Below the pieces are notes generated by a model, which worked only from the letters and a program-made list of their open reading frames with translations, was not told the origin of the DNA and made no database searches. A program made the position numbers and the translations under genes. This document shows positions 9,043-17,480 of a stretch of 64,000 bases of DNA, piece by piece. Positions within the stretch are counted from its first letter, which is position 1. Every line of letters begins with the position of its first letter. Source of the DNA: CAZPUS01 sp964589825 (GTDB lineage: Bacteria; Fibrobacterota; Chitinivibrionia; Chitinivibrionales; WJKA01); NCBI GenBank assembly GCA_964589825.1, contig CAZPUS010000001.1, forward strand, positions 115,431-179,430, written 5' to 3'.

Positions 9043-9795
9043 TCAGGACATCACTATTTCAGAAAACGCATCAGCCTTGAGTGCTGCGCCCCCGATCAGT
9101 CCGCCATCGATATCGCTCTGTGAAAAGAGCTCGGCGGCATTATTGGGTTTTACGCTGCCTCCATACTGTATACGAATTCCCTGCGCGATTTCTTCACCAT
9201 ACATCTCGGAGATTCGCGCACGAATAATTCCATGCATTTCGTTCGCCTGTTGCGGCGTCGCAGTTTCTCCGGTGCCAATGGCCCAGACCGGTTCGTAGGC
9301 AATGGTACATGCATCCATGTGCGATGCATCGATACCGGCGAAGGCGCCTTTTATCTGGGTGGTAACCACACTGTCCGCAATATTCTGATTACGCTCCTGC
9401 AGTGTTTCTCCTACACACACAATCGGCTTGAGACCTTCACCGAGTGCGGCATTGAGCTTTTTATTCACTGTTTCGTCGGTTTCACCAAAATACTGGCGCT
9501 GCTCCGAGTGGCCAATGATAACATACGTTGCACCGATCGCTTTCAGCATGGATGCGCTGATTTTGCCGGTAAACGCACCTTTGGACTCCCAATGAAGATC
9601 CTGTCCACCGAGTGCGATAGAAGAGCCTTTGATCACATCGTGCACCGGTACGCAGTTGACATACGGCGGACAGACGGCAATATCGACATCGGTTTTATCA
9701 CCGATTTTTTCAATGAGCTCATTTGCCAGCGCCACCGCCTCATCACGCGTAGTGTTCATTTTCCAGTTACCTGCAACGAATTTTTTTCGAGCCAT
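9043..9795 (-). CDS. tpiA: Triosephosphate isomerase
   Basis: Interconverts dihydroxyacetone phosphate and glyceraldehyde 3-phosphate in glycolysis. The 250-residue TIM barrel is complete: FVAGNWKMN with the substrate-binding Asn and Lys, the catalytic His in YVIIGHSEQR, the catalytic Glu and flexible loop in AYEPVWAIGTG, and the phosphate-binding GGSVKP and GGLIGGAAL segments. It is third in the run gap, pgk, tpiA, secG, with 85 bases to pgk and 17 to secG. Confidence 0.97.
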   Translation of the reverse strand: MARKKFVAGNWKMNTTRDEAVALANELIEKIGDKTDVDIAVCPPYVNCVPVHDVIKGSSIALGGQDLHWESKGAFTGKISASMLKAIGATYVIIGHSEQRQYFGETDETVNKKLNAALGEGLKPIVCVGETLQERNQNIADSVVTTQIKGAFAGIDASHMDACTIAYEPVWAIGTGETATPQQANEMHGIIRARISEMYGEEIAQGIRIQYGGSVKPNNAAELFSQSDIDGGLIGGAALKADAFSEIVMS

Positions 9796-9880
9796 TTATC
9801 CGGTTCCTCTCAATTTCTGTTTCATGTACTCACAATATATTTGACATAAAATAATAAATACCGACACCTGCTTTGCATAT

Positions 9881-11083
9881 CTAATCGACTTCACTCAATG
9901 CGGCTATTCCGGGAAGTGTCTTACCTTCGAGATACTCCAGCGATGCACCGCCTCCGGTCGAAATGTGACTCATTTTGTCCGAAAGACCCGCTTTAGCAAT
10001 CGCGGATGCACTGTCACCACCTCCGATGATCGTAGCGGCTCCTTTTGCCGTCGCATCTGCAAGCACCTTCGCGATGGCATCGGTTCCGCCGGCAAACGTA
10101 TCGACCTCGAACACACCCATCGGACCGTTCCATACAATTGTTTTCGCATTCGTGAGCTCCTGTGAAAACAATTCTACCGTCCGGGGACCGATATCCGCCG
10201 CTTCCTTATCCGCAGGGATGCTGTCTCTGTCCACGGTATCGGTTTTTGCATTATCCGTAATTTCGTCGGTGATGATACAATCGACCGGAAGAAGCAGCTT
10301 GGTCGATTTCGCCTCCGCCTCTTCTATGAGAGAACGTGCGAGATCGATCTTGTCCTCTTCCAGAAGCGAGTTGCCGATCTCTTTCCCCATGGCTTTAAAG
10401 AACGTATAGGCCATACCTCCACCGATAAGCAACGCATCCACTTTGTCGAGTAAATTGCGGATCACGTCGATCTTTCCCGATATCTTCGCGCCACCCAGTA
10501 TCGCAACAAACGGATGCTGCGGATTTTCGAGCGCCCCGCCGAGATAATCTATCTCTTTTTTAAGCAAATACCCGGCCGCACATTGCGAAATATGTCTGGT
10601 GACCCCTTCGGTGGATGCATGTGCACGATGCGCGGTTCCGAACGCATCGTTGACATAGACTTCACCGAGTTGTGCGAGCTGTTGTGCGAATTCGGAATCG
10701 TTCTTCTTTTCTCCCTCGTAATAGCGAAGGTTCTCCAGCAGAAGAATCTCACCTGCCTGGAGTGTAAGCGCTTTCTCTTTAACCGCATCTCCAATGCAAT
10801 CTTCCACGAATGTAACCGCGGTGTCGAGACGTCGCTGCAGTTCATCCGCAACCGGCTTCAGGCTGAATTCGGGTTTGCGCTCCCCTTTGGGACGTCCCAG
10901 GTGGGACATCAGGATTACCTTCGCCCCTTTGGCAACAAGATGTTTAATGGTCGGAAGCGAGGCGACGATCCGGTTATCGTTGGTAATCGTGCCGCTGGCA
11001 TCCAGCGGCACGTTAAAATCAACTCGCACCAACACACGTTTTCCTGCTACATCAAGATCTTCTATGAACATTTTCCTTGACAT
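9881..11083 (-). CDS. pgk: Phosphoglycerate kinase
   Basis: Transfers phosphate from 1,3-bisphosphoglycerate to ADP. The 400-residue protein has the N-domain substrate blocks RVDFNVPLD, LMSHLGRPKG and ENLRYYEGE. Also present are NDAFGTAHRAHAS, the hinge and nucleotide blocks LGGAKISGKIDV and LLIGGGMAYTF, WNGPMGVFE, and the C-terminal GGGDSASA and STGGGASLEYLEG. Length and order are standard. The start with AGAGG six bases upstream is preferred over the internal ATG four codons later. It lies 56 bases downstream of gap. Confidence 0.98.
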   Translation of the reverse strand: MSRKMFIEDLDVAGKRVLVRVDFNVPLDASGTITNDNRIVASLPTIKHLVAKGAKVILMSHLGRPKGERKPEFSLKPVADELQRRLDTAVTFVEDCIGDAVKEKALTLQAGEILLLENLRYYEGEKKNDSEFAQQLAQLGEVYVNDAFGTAHRAHASTEGVTRHISQCAAGYLLKKEIDYLGGALENPQHPFVAILGGAKISGKIDVIRNLLDKVDALLIGGGMAYTFFKAMGKEIGNSLLEEDKIDLARSLIEEAEAKSTKLLLPVDCIITDEITDNAKTDTVDRDSIPADKEAADIGPRTVELFSQELTNAKTIVWNGPMGVFEVDTFAGGTDAIAKVLADATAKGAATIIGGGDSASAIAKAGLSDKMSHISTGGGASLEYLEGKTLPGIAALSEVD

Positions 11084-11139
11084 ACATGACCTCTCGTTTT
11101 TCGTTCAACAGGATAGTGTGTGATAAATGGTATTGCGTG

Positions 11140-12135
11140 TTACGCCATCTTCTTGAACAGATCGACACATCTGTTCGAATAACCCCATTCGTTGTCATAC
11201 CAGGAGAAAGTCTTTACCATGTTACCGGCAATCGCCATTGTTGCCTGCGAATCGATAATCGACGATGCAGGATTGTGCACGATGTCGGCCAGCACGATAG
11301 GATCTTCCTCGTATTCCAGAATACCTTTGAGTTCGCCTTCGGCGGCTTTTTTGAATGCGGCATTGACCTCATCAACGGTTACATCGCGCTTCAGCGTGGC
11401 CACCAGATCGGTAAGAGAGCCTACCGGGGTGGGAGTACGCACCGACATACCGTTGAGCAGTCCGTCCATATCAGGCATTACTTTGCCTACCGCTTTTGCC
11501 GCGCCGGTAGTGGTCGGAATCATGGAAACCACACCGCTGCGTGCGCGTCTGGGATCGCTGTGCACCTGATCGAGCACATTCTGGTCATTGGTAACGGAGT
11601 GGATAGTGGTCATAAGACCTTTTTCAACACCGAAATTCTCATGCAGCACTTTCACCATGGGAGCAAGCGAATTGGTAGTGCAGGAAGCATTCGAGACAAG
11701 TTTGTCGTCAGCCGAAAGAGAATCGTCGTTCACACCGAGTACGACGAGTTTGATGCCGTCGCCTTTGGGCGGCACGCTCAGCAGCACTTTTTTTGCGCCA
11801 CCGCTGATATGTTTCTCGATCTGATCCGCTTTACGGAATACGCCGGTCGACTCCAGCACCACATCGACACCATAGCTTCCCCACGGTATCTCCGACGGAT
11901 CTTTGATTGCAGTCACCGGTATCTCTTTACCATTAAATACCACTGCGTTCTCTTTTGCTTCGACCGTTCCGTCGAATTTTCCCTGTGTTGAATCGTATTT
12001 CATCGCCATGGCGATCTGTTCCGGAGTCATGAGATCGTTTATTCCTACGATATCGATTCCGCCTTTTTCGAAAATCGCCCGCGCAACGAGCTTTCCGATA
12101 CGTCCGAACCCGTTAATACCAACTTTTACTGCCAT
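11140..12135 (-). CDS. gap: Glyceraldehyde-3-phosphate dehydrogenase, type I
   Basis: NAD-dependent oxidation and phosphorylation of glyceraldehyde 3-phosphate. The 331-residue protein starts with the Rossmann motif KVGINGFGRIGKLVAR. It contains the catalytic SNASCTTNSLAP (Cys about residue 150), the catalytic His region TIHSVTNDQ, RRARSG, the KVMPDMDGLLNGMSVRTPTP block and the C-terminal WYDNEWGYSNRCVDL. The ATG has a GGAGGT site. It is the first gene of the gap-pgk-tpiA-secG run. Confidence 0.98.
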   Translation of the reverse strand: MAVKVGINGFGRIGKLVARAIFEKGGIDIVGINDLMTPEQIAMAMKYDSTQGKFDGTVEAKENAVVFNGKEIPVTAIKDPSEIPWGSYGVDVVLESTGVFRKADQIEKHISGGAKKVLLSVPPKGDGIKLVVLGVNDDSLSADDKLVSNASCTTNSLAPMVKVLHENFGVEKGLMTTIHSVTNDQNVLDQVHSDPRRARSGVVSMIPTTTGAAKAVGKVMPDMDGLLNGMSVRTPTPVGSLTDLVATLKRDVTVDEVNAAFKKAAEGELKGILEYEEDPIVLADIVHNPASSIIDSQATMAIAGNMVKTFSWYDNEWGYSNRCVDLFKKMA

Positions 12136-12462
12136 AAGTCTACCTCCATTTTAGTAGGATGAAAAGTACGTAATAGTATAATATGCATTGTTGTTCGCAT
12201 GGTCTCTGCACGCTGAGCCCCGTTCTCCTGCCGCTTCAGCCCTGTTGTCGCATCTCTTCGAATATCGATTTTCAAAGGATACGAACTCACACCTGCATCC
12301 ACCTGGCCCTTTTCTTTAACCGTGATCGGGTATGATCCGGTTATGAAACAACAGGAAAACGGTTCCACACAACGGTGAGCACCATATATTTTTAAGGATA
12401 CTAAAAATAGCTTAATTACATTTACACAGTCAAATTATTTTTTTTAAGGTAGAGAACGACCC
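12136..12462 (+). other. Divergent intergenic region between gap (-) and kdsA (+)
   Basis: These 327 bases hold the promoters of two diverging genes, but no clear -35/-10 pair could be assigned by eye. One hairpin stands out on the plus strand upstream of kdsA: the arms 12318-12327 and 12334-12342 pair over nine bases with a one-base bulge and a six-base loop. No run of T follows, so it is a possible leader structure and not a clear terminator. I see no convincing coding sequence here. Confidence 0.5.
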
Positions 12463-13272
12463 ATGCCACAGAAGATTCAGCACACCGATTCCGGGCCTTG
12501 TTCCAAAGAGCTCTTTTTTATCGCGGGGCCGTGTGTCATCGAATCGGCTGAAGTCTGTCTTCAGATCGCCCGTCGTCTTGCACAGCTTGCGGCCTCGCAC
12601 GAAACACGCATCTATTTTAAGGCATCGTTTGACAAAGCCAACCGCACCAGTGCCGATTCGTTCAGGGGGCCCGGTCTGAAAAAAGGTCTTGAAATTCTCG
12701 CACAGGTAAAAGCGGATACCGGTCTTGCCGTTCTTACCGACATACATACACCTGCACAGGCACAAGAGGTGGCCGAAGTGGCCGACGTACTGCAGATTCC
12801 CGCATTTCTGTGCCGTCAGACCGACCTTATTCGTGCGGCTGCAGCAACCGGCAGACAGGTAAATATCAAAAAAGGCCAGTTTATGGCACCGCAGCAGATG
12901 CAACAGGCCGTGGGTAAAGCGGGGCCTCACGCATGGATCACCGAACGGGGCACCTTTTTCGGCTACAACCGACTTGTGGTCGATTACAGCGCAATGTATG
13001 AGATGAAACGATTCGGGGTACCGGTACTATTCGACGCCACCCATAGTGTGCAGATGCCGGGGGCCGGCACGAGCTGCTCGCTCGGCAACCGGGATTATAT
13101 CCTGCCGCTTGCCAGGGCAGCGATTGCAACCGGTGTTGACGGGCTTTTTTTCGAAGTCCATCCAGATCCAGATACCGCACGATGTGACGCTGCCAATACG
13201 CTTTCTCTCGAGGTATTTGTTGGGCAACTGCCTAAACTTCTGCGCCTGCACCGCACCGTAACCGATCTATAG
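12463..13272 (+). CDS. kdsA: 3-deoxy-8-phosphooctulonate synthase (KDO8P synthase), metal-dependent type
   Basis: Condenses phosphoenolpyruvate with arabinose 5-phosphate to make KDO 8-phosphate, the first committed step toward the KDO of lipopolysaccharide. The 269-residue barrel shows FIAGPCVIES, YFKASFDKANRTS, FRGPGL, VLTDIHTP, VLQIPAFLCRQTDL, NIKKGQF, ITERGTFFGYNRLVVD, PVLFDATHSVQMPG and GLFFEVHPDPD. The Cys in GPCVIES (residue 24) sits where metal-dependent enzymes carry their metal-binding cysteine; the metal-free E. coli class has Asn there. It shows that the organism makes LPS. tadA follows 57 bases downstream. Confidence 0.95.
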   Translation: MPQKIQHTDSGPCSKELFFIAGPCVIESAEVCLQIARRLAQLAASHETRIYFKASFDKANRTSADSFRGPGLKKGLEILAQVKADTGLAVLTDIHTPAQAQEVAEVADVLQIPAFLCRQTDLIRAAAATGRQVNIKKGQFMAPQQMQQAVGKAGPHAWITERGTFFGYNRLVVDYSAMYEMKRFGVPVLFDATHSVQMPGAGTSCSLGNRDYILPLARAAIATGVDGLFFEVHPDPDTARCDAANTLSLEVFVGQLPKLLRLHRTVTDL

Positions 13273-13329
13273 CGATGTACGCATCTCTGATCATATATAG
13301 CGTACTATTGTCATAGGAGATATCTTTGC

Positions 13330-13803
13330 ATGCCCGAGAATGATTCGTCTTTCACACCGCATATGCGCAGTGCCCTGGGGCAGGCACACACTGCTGCGGC
13401 TGCTGGTGAAGTACCCGTCGGCGCAGTAATAGTAAAAGATGGGCGTATTATCGCAAAGGGTTATAACCGTATGGAGCAGGCAAAAGACCCCACCGCTCAT
13501 GCCGAAATAATCGCGATCGGGGCAGCCGCCTGGGCTCTCGGTGACTGGCGTCTGAACGAATGCAGCATCTATGTGACACTGGAGCCCTGCTGCATGTGTC
13601 TCGGGGCAATATGTTCCGCCCGCATTCAACAAATTGTATATGCTGCCGCCGATCCGCGCCGCGGTGCGGTCGATTCCTTGTTTTTTGCACAGGAGATTGC
13701 CCGGGCATATCACTATTTTCCCGATGTTGTCTCCGACGTATGCGCCGAAGAGAGCTCTCGGCTTCTGCAGGAGTTTTTTTCCAGTCGGACACGGGCACGA
13801 TAA
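13330..13803 (+). CDS. tadA: tRNA adenosine(34) deaminase TadA
   Basis: Deaminates A34 to inosine in tRNA-Arg(ACG). The 157-residue cytidine/deoxycytidylate-deaminase fold has the zinc site complete: His57 and the proton-shuttling Glu59 in HAE, and Cys87/Cys90 in LEPCCMC. It also shows GEVPVGAVIV, GYNRMEQAKDPTAHAE and the Y...DP.GA region (YAAADPRRGAVDS). An AGGAGA site precedes the ATG. The downstream 13804-14051 region contains a GGGGAA/TTCCCC hairpin near 13892-13906 and no gene. Confidence 0.94.
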   Translation: MPENDSSFTPHMRSALGQAHTAAAAGEVPVGAVIVKDGRIIAKGYNRMEQAKDPTAHAEIIAIGAAAWALGDWRLNECSIYVTLEPCCMCLGAICSARIQQIVYAAADPRRGAVDSLFFAQEIARAYHYFPDVVSDVCAEESSRLLQEFFSSRTRAR

Positions 13804-14051
13804 CTTCCGAAAACCTGCCAGATACGTTTTTTGGGCGCTTCCGGGTATCGTATGGGGCTTCACATTTTTAAATAATGTACTGGTTTTTCATGGGGAATTT
13901 TTCCCCGATATTTTTGGGAAGATAGTTTCCGGTGCTAACAGCGGTGCAGAAACGCGATACTTTTCCATTACGGGAACCCCGATATAATGCCAATAGGCGA
14001 TCAAATAAGCCACCTGATTTCCTCAAACCCCGTTTTTTTAAAACTTTCCCC

Positions 14052-14078
14052 TAAAGTTTTCACCTTTGTTCCCGATAT
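14052..14078 (+). promoter_or_regulatory. Sigma-28 (FliA-type) promoter of the flagellin gene
   Basis: The -35 element TAAAGTTT (14052-14059) is a perfect match to the sigma-28 consensus. An 11-base spacer (14060-14070) and a -10 element CCCGATAT (14071-14078, consensus GCCGATAA) follow. Spacing and sequence are textbook. Transcription should begin near 14085, giving a leader of about 195 bases before the flagellin ATG. No comparable site was seen elsewhere in the window. Confidence 0.9.
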
Positions 14079-14097
14079 AAGGAATAGGAGAAAATAG

Positions 14098-14279
14098 ACA
14101 CAGGGAGAAAAAGAGAAACGGCACACTCTGTACCTCCCTGAACAGCGGTATCTGCTCATCCTTACAACCCTAAGGAGGTGGTAACGAATCATCAGAAGGG
14201 AACACGGCAACGGTGGGCATGATTAACACGGATCGTTAATCGAAACTGTTCAACAACAATCTACACAGGGAGGTTGACA
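14098..14279 (+). promoter_or_regulatory. Flagellin mRNA leader with competing pairings around the ribosome-binding site
   Basis: Three segments can pair in exclusive ways. Segment 1 is CAGGGAG at 14101-14107. Segment 2 is ACCTCCCTG at 14132-14140. Segment 3 is CAGGGAGGT at 14266-14274 and contains the flagellin ribosome-binding site. Segment 2 is perfectly complementary to segment 3 over nine bases and to segment 1 over seven. A perfect Shine-Dalgarno TAAGGAGGTG at 14171-14180 has no start codon at usable distance and can also pair with segment 2 over six to seven bases. The segments are seen directly; the regulatory role is inferred. Confidence 0.55.
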
Positions 14280-15122
14280 ATGAGAATCAATCACAATGTA
14301 TCTTCAATGATCACACAGTCGGCATTGTACACGGTAAACCGCGACATGCAGCAGTCTCTCGAGCGTCTCTCTACCGGACTCCGCATCAATCGAGCAAGTG
14401 ACGACGCTGCAGGGCTGGGTGTATCCGAAAACCTGAGGACACAGATAAGAGGTGTGCGTCAGGCACAACGTAACGCACAGGACGGAATCTCCGCCCTCAA
14501 TATCGCAGAAGGTGCGGCAAACGAGGCATCCGCAATTCTGCAGCGTATGCGCGAGCTGGCAATCCAGTCCGCCAACGATACCCTTACCACAACCGAACGG
14601 CAGTATATCGATTCCGAGTTCCAGGACCTGGAAACCGAAGTCGATCGTATCTCGCAGGTAACCAACTATAACGGTCAGGAGCTGATTTCGAGCAATACAA
14701 GCCGATTCGGGACCTCCGGGAACAACACGCTATGGATCGATGCAAACGATACCGAGGGTGTCGACAGCATGACGGTCACCATCACGAGTCTCGATTCATC
14801 CGATCTTTCCCTCAACGACCTGAACATCTCGACACAGTCGGCAGCCACAGCGGCAATATCGACACTTGACGACGCAATCGACTCTGTCAACTCGATGCGT
14901 GCTAATGTCGGTGCATATGTAAACCGTCTCGAACATGCGGTCAATAACCTGCAGGTATCCGAAACCAACCAGGTCTCTGCAGAATCACAGATCCGCGACA
15001 CCGATTTTGCCGCCGAATCGAGCAGATTCTCGAGAAATCAGATCCTGCAGCAATCCGCAACTTCCATGCTGTCACAGGCGAATATGGTCCCCTCGGGTGT
15101 GCTCACCCTGCTGCAAGGCTGA
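14280..15122 (+). CDS. fliC: Flagellin, compact form
   Basis: Structural subunit of the flagellar filament, exported through the flagellar type III system. The 280-residue protein has the conserved N-terminal D0/D1 part (MRINHNVSSM, then LSTGLRINRASDDAAGLG, then NAQDGISALNIAEGA) and the C-terminal D1/D0 part. The latter runs from RANVGAYVNRLEHAVNNL through ESQIRDTDFAAES to QILQQSATSMLSQAN and ends LLQG. Between them is only a short linker, so the variable outer D2/D3 domains are absent. The ATG at 14280, not the TTG at 14274, sits six bases after GGGAGG. It is a single gene with its own promoter and terminator; no other flagellar genes are in the window. Confidence 0.95.
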   Translation: MRINHNVSSMITQSALYTVNRDMQQSLERLSTGLRINRASDDAAGLGVSENLRTQIRGVRQAQRNAQDGISALNIAEGAANEASAILQRMRELAIQSANDTLTTTERQYIDSEFQDLETEVDRISQVTNYNGQELISSNTSRFGTSGNNTLWIDANDTEGVDSMTVTITSLDSSDLSLNDLNISTQSAATAAISTLDDAIDSVNSMRANVGAYVNRLEHAVNNLQVSETNQVSAESQIRDTDFAAESSRFSRNQILQQSATSMLSQANMVPSGVLTLLQG

Positions 15123-15158
15123 GCATTACTACAGCACACCAGGTTTTTAACGTTACGC

Positions 15159-15197
15159 AAAGCGATGCGGACTTCAATGTCCGTATCGCTTTTTTTT
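15159..15197 (+). terminator. Rho-independent terminator of the flagellin gene
   Basis: A 14-base stem (15159-15172 with 15179-15192, one mismatch) closes a six-base loop and runs into eight T residues. It lies 37 bases after the flagellin stop, confirming a monocistronic transcript. Confidence 0.92.
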
Positions 15198-15299
15198 GTG
15201 GGCGAGCCAATATAGTCACTATCCGCATCATATATTTTTTTACACATTTAATTGCTTTTTGGATAGTGCCTTACGCAAAAAAAAGGATTCTCACGCATC

Positions 15300-16550
15300 A
15301 TGCACACATGGACCCGCGACAATGCGGTGGACTACATCGAGGGTTTCGATGAACTCGGCGATGATGAAAAGAGGGCGCTGCTTACGTATCTCAACGACCA
15401 TTTCCCGCCTTCTGCGTATGAAAGCCACCGGGATGCCCGTCGGCGCGCCCGGCAGAATATACGGGCCGTGCAACAGGAAGTCGAATCCGCTGTTGCAGCC
15501 TATCCGCCTTATATTCTTGATAAGGATATCCCTCACACGCACAACGCGCTTGAAGGATGTGCCGTGGTACTCACCGCAGGCGGAGACGGTGAGAGACTCA
15601 AACAAAGCCTCGTCGCACAGGGCGCCTCGCCACACGCGCTTGCCGGTTATACCAAAGCGACATTTCCTTTGCCCGAGCGTGCCGGCAATGTCTCGACACT
15701 CGAGCTTAACCTGCATCATATCGCATCCATTGCGCAATCGGCGGGTACAGAAATTCCCCTACTGGTTACCACCGGACCGCCGGGAAGTACGACCGCCCGG
15801 GTAATTCCATCACTGCTTAAAGAAAAATCTCATTTCGGGCTTTCGTGGTGCAGAACTCTTGCGCAGCAGGCACGCCTTCATCTTACCGAACAGGACAAAA
15901 TTGCGGTCGCTCATACACCCGAAGGTCCCCGCCCCGTCACTCACCCTGACGAAACCGGCGGCCCGCTGATGCGGCTGAAAAAACCATGGAACTCCCGCTC
16001 CGATACATCAATCCTCGACGAGCTTGCATCACAAGGCGTCGATCGTCTCATTATTCTTCAGGCAACCGCCGTCTACCATCCCCACCTGATTACCGCTCTT
16101 GCACAGATTTCGCGCACACACGACGTGGTCGGTGTGGGCATACGCGGTGACAATGCGGAAATGATTGCATCACTGGGAGTGTATGTCGCTCTTGAAAAAG
16201 AGAACGATCGCATCATAAGGGTCCTCGACCCGCATTACCGTAATGCAGCGATCGATTCGATGAAAGATGAGACCGGTACCTGGTTTCTCCCCTGCAATAC
16301 CGGGTTGTATGCGTGCCGCCTCAAGACCCTTGCGCAGGGATCACTTCCCGATTTTTGTACTTCGGGCAAAGAGGTGCTGCCCCACCTTCCCAAAGCCCCG
16401 AAAACCGGATATGCCGCCACCGACCTTATGTCACTCAGTCATAGCGCTACCATAATTGTAACCGAGGCGGACAAATTCGCGGTCATCAAAAAAGCGAAGG
16501 ACCTGTCCGAGGTCGCCCGTGCGGCGAAGCGTTTTGGACTCGTAAAATAA
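15300..16550 (+). CDS. UDPGP-family (UDP-sugar/UDP-HexNAc pyrophosphorylase-like) nucleotidyltransferase
   Basis: The family transfers UMP from UTP to a sugar 1-phosphate. The nucleotide-binding loop is VVLTAGGDGERL, followed by GYTKATFPL in the place of the sugar-phosphate lysine motif. LLVTTGPPGSTT, HPDETGGPLMRL, a LIILQATAVYHP strand and LPCNTGLYA follow in the order of eukaryotic-type UDP-sugar pyrophosphorylases. At 416 residues it is a little shorter than most, and the loop is not canonical (GGDGERL where GG.GTRL is usual). The substrate cannot be told. A likely role is supplying activated sugars to surface glycans, together with the dehydrogenase at 26627-28012. Confidence 0.65.
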   Translation: MHTWTRDNAVDYIEGFDELGDDEKRALLTYLNDHFPPSAYESHRDARRRARQNIRAVQQEVESAVAAYPPYILDKDIPHTHNALEGCAVVLTAGGDGERLKQSLVAQGASPHALAGYTKATFPLPERAGNVSTLELNLHHIASIAQSAGTEIPLLVTTGPPGSTTARVIPSLLKEKSHFGLSWCRTLAQQARLHLTEQDKIAVAHTPEGPRPVTHPDETGGPLMRLKKPWNSRSDTSILDELASQGVDRLIILQATAVYHPHLITALAQISRTHDVVGVGIRGDNAEMIASLGVYVALEKENDRIIRVLDPHYRNAAIDSMKDETGTWFLPCNTGLYACRLKTLAQGSLPDFCTSGKEVLPHLPKAPKTGYAATDLMSLSHSATIIVTEADKFAVIKKAKDLSEVARAAKRFGLVK

Positions 16551-16595
16551 CAGGAAAATGCACTGAGAATAATCACACATGTATCCACGTCATAA

Positions 16596-16610
16596 TGGTA
16601 TTTTATACCA
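16596..16610. promoter_or_regulatory. Perfect 6-bp palindrome upstream of the ParA gene
   Basis: TGGTAT and ATACCA flank a 3-base centre, 16 bases before the parA-like ATG. It could be an operator for self-repression, as ParA-type ATPases often regulate their own operons, or a short hairpin in the leader. There is no T-run on the plus strand, so it is not a terminator for the upstream gene. Confidence 0.4.
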
Positions 16611-16625
16611 AAAAAGGCGATACAG

Positions 16626-17480
16626 ATGAAAACGATCGGCATTCTCAATCACAAAGGCGGTGTGGGCAAAACGACCTTTACGGGTTCGTGTGCGCAGGCG
16701 CTCGCGCTTGTTGGCTACAAAGTCCTGGTCATTGACAACGACAGCCAGCATAATCTCACCTCAATGATGCAGCTTCGTCCTGCGGATACGACAATCCGTG
16801 ATGTCTATATCTCATCCTCTGTTGATAATGCAGCAAGAATGCTTCTTACATCTGTTATTGCGACCGAGCTTGAAAATCTCAATATCATTACCGCTCCCGC
16901 CCATCTGCAGGAGACCGATATTCATGACACCGGTCTGCTGCGGGCGGCGATTACCACTGCAGGCCTGGAACGGTTTTACGATTATGTCCTTATCGATAAT
17001 GCACCCGGACTCGATCAGCTGCAGTCAGAAGCTATACATGCGGCGGATGAACTTTTTGTACCCACCGAACTGAAGCAGTTCGCCGTGAACGGGCTTACCG
17101 AAATGGATCAGATTATTACCGGATCCTACCCGGACGGTGCGCGGATTACCAGGATAATACCCAATTTTTACCGTAACATTAAACGACACCACACCTACCT
17201 GCATTCGCTTAATCGCCTCTTTCCCGGCCGGATAACCAAAACCGCAATTCCATCGGACAGTACATTCGATGAAATAATCACAGAGGGCAAAATCCTCTTT
17301 CTGCATCGTCTCTACTCAAAAGCAGCGGCCTATTACCTCAAGCTCATACATGAATTGTTCGATCTCGAGGAAGATTCGGTATGGGAACAGGTAAGCGATA
17401 AGCGCAATCAGCGTATGAGGGAAGAAGCCCGTGACCGATATTACAACAGAACGGGAACCACACAAGGAGTGCAGTCATGA
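16626..17480 (+). CDS. ParA/Soj-family ATPase
   Basis: Cytoplasmic P-loop ATPase of the family that positions chromosomes, plasmids or large surface structures. The deviant Walker A motif KGGVGKTT with its signature lysine is at residues 9-16. VLVIDNDSQHNLT and DYVLIDNAPGLDQL form the A' and Walker B regions, and DELFVPTELKQFAVNGL matches the family switch region. The 284-residue protein ends with a basic, charged tail. No ParB gene or parS-like site is next to it; the only partner is a tiny membrane-protein gene overlapping its stop by ATGA. That arrangement suggests membrane-linked positioning rather than ordinary chromosome segregation, but this is inference. Confidence 0.88.
   Translation: MKTIGILNHKGGVGKTTFTGSCAQALALVGYKVLVIDNDSQHNLTSMMQLRPADTTIRDVYISSSVDNAARMLLTSVIATELENLNIITAPAHLQETDIHDTGLLRAAITTAGLERFYDYVLIDNAPGLDQLQSEAIHAADELFVPTELKQFAVNGLTEMDQIITGSYPDGARITRIIPNFYRNIKRHHTYLHSLNRLFPGRITKTAIPSDSTFDEIITEGKILFLHRLYSKAAAYYLKLIHELFDLEEDSVWEQVSDKRNQRMREEARDRYYNRTGTTQGVQS

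Noticed and set aside
11077..11991. Plus-strand frame of 304 codons opposite gap
   Set aside because: Shadow of a conserved gene, with no ribosome-binding site and no known motif.
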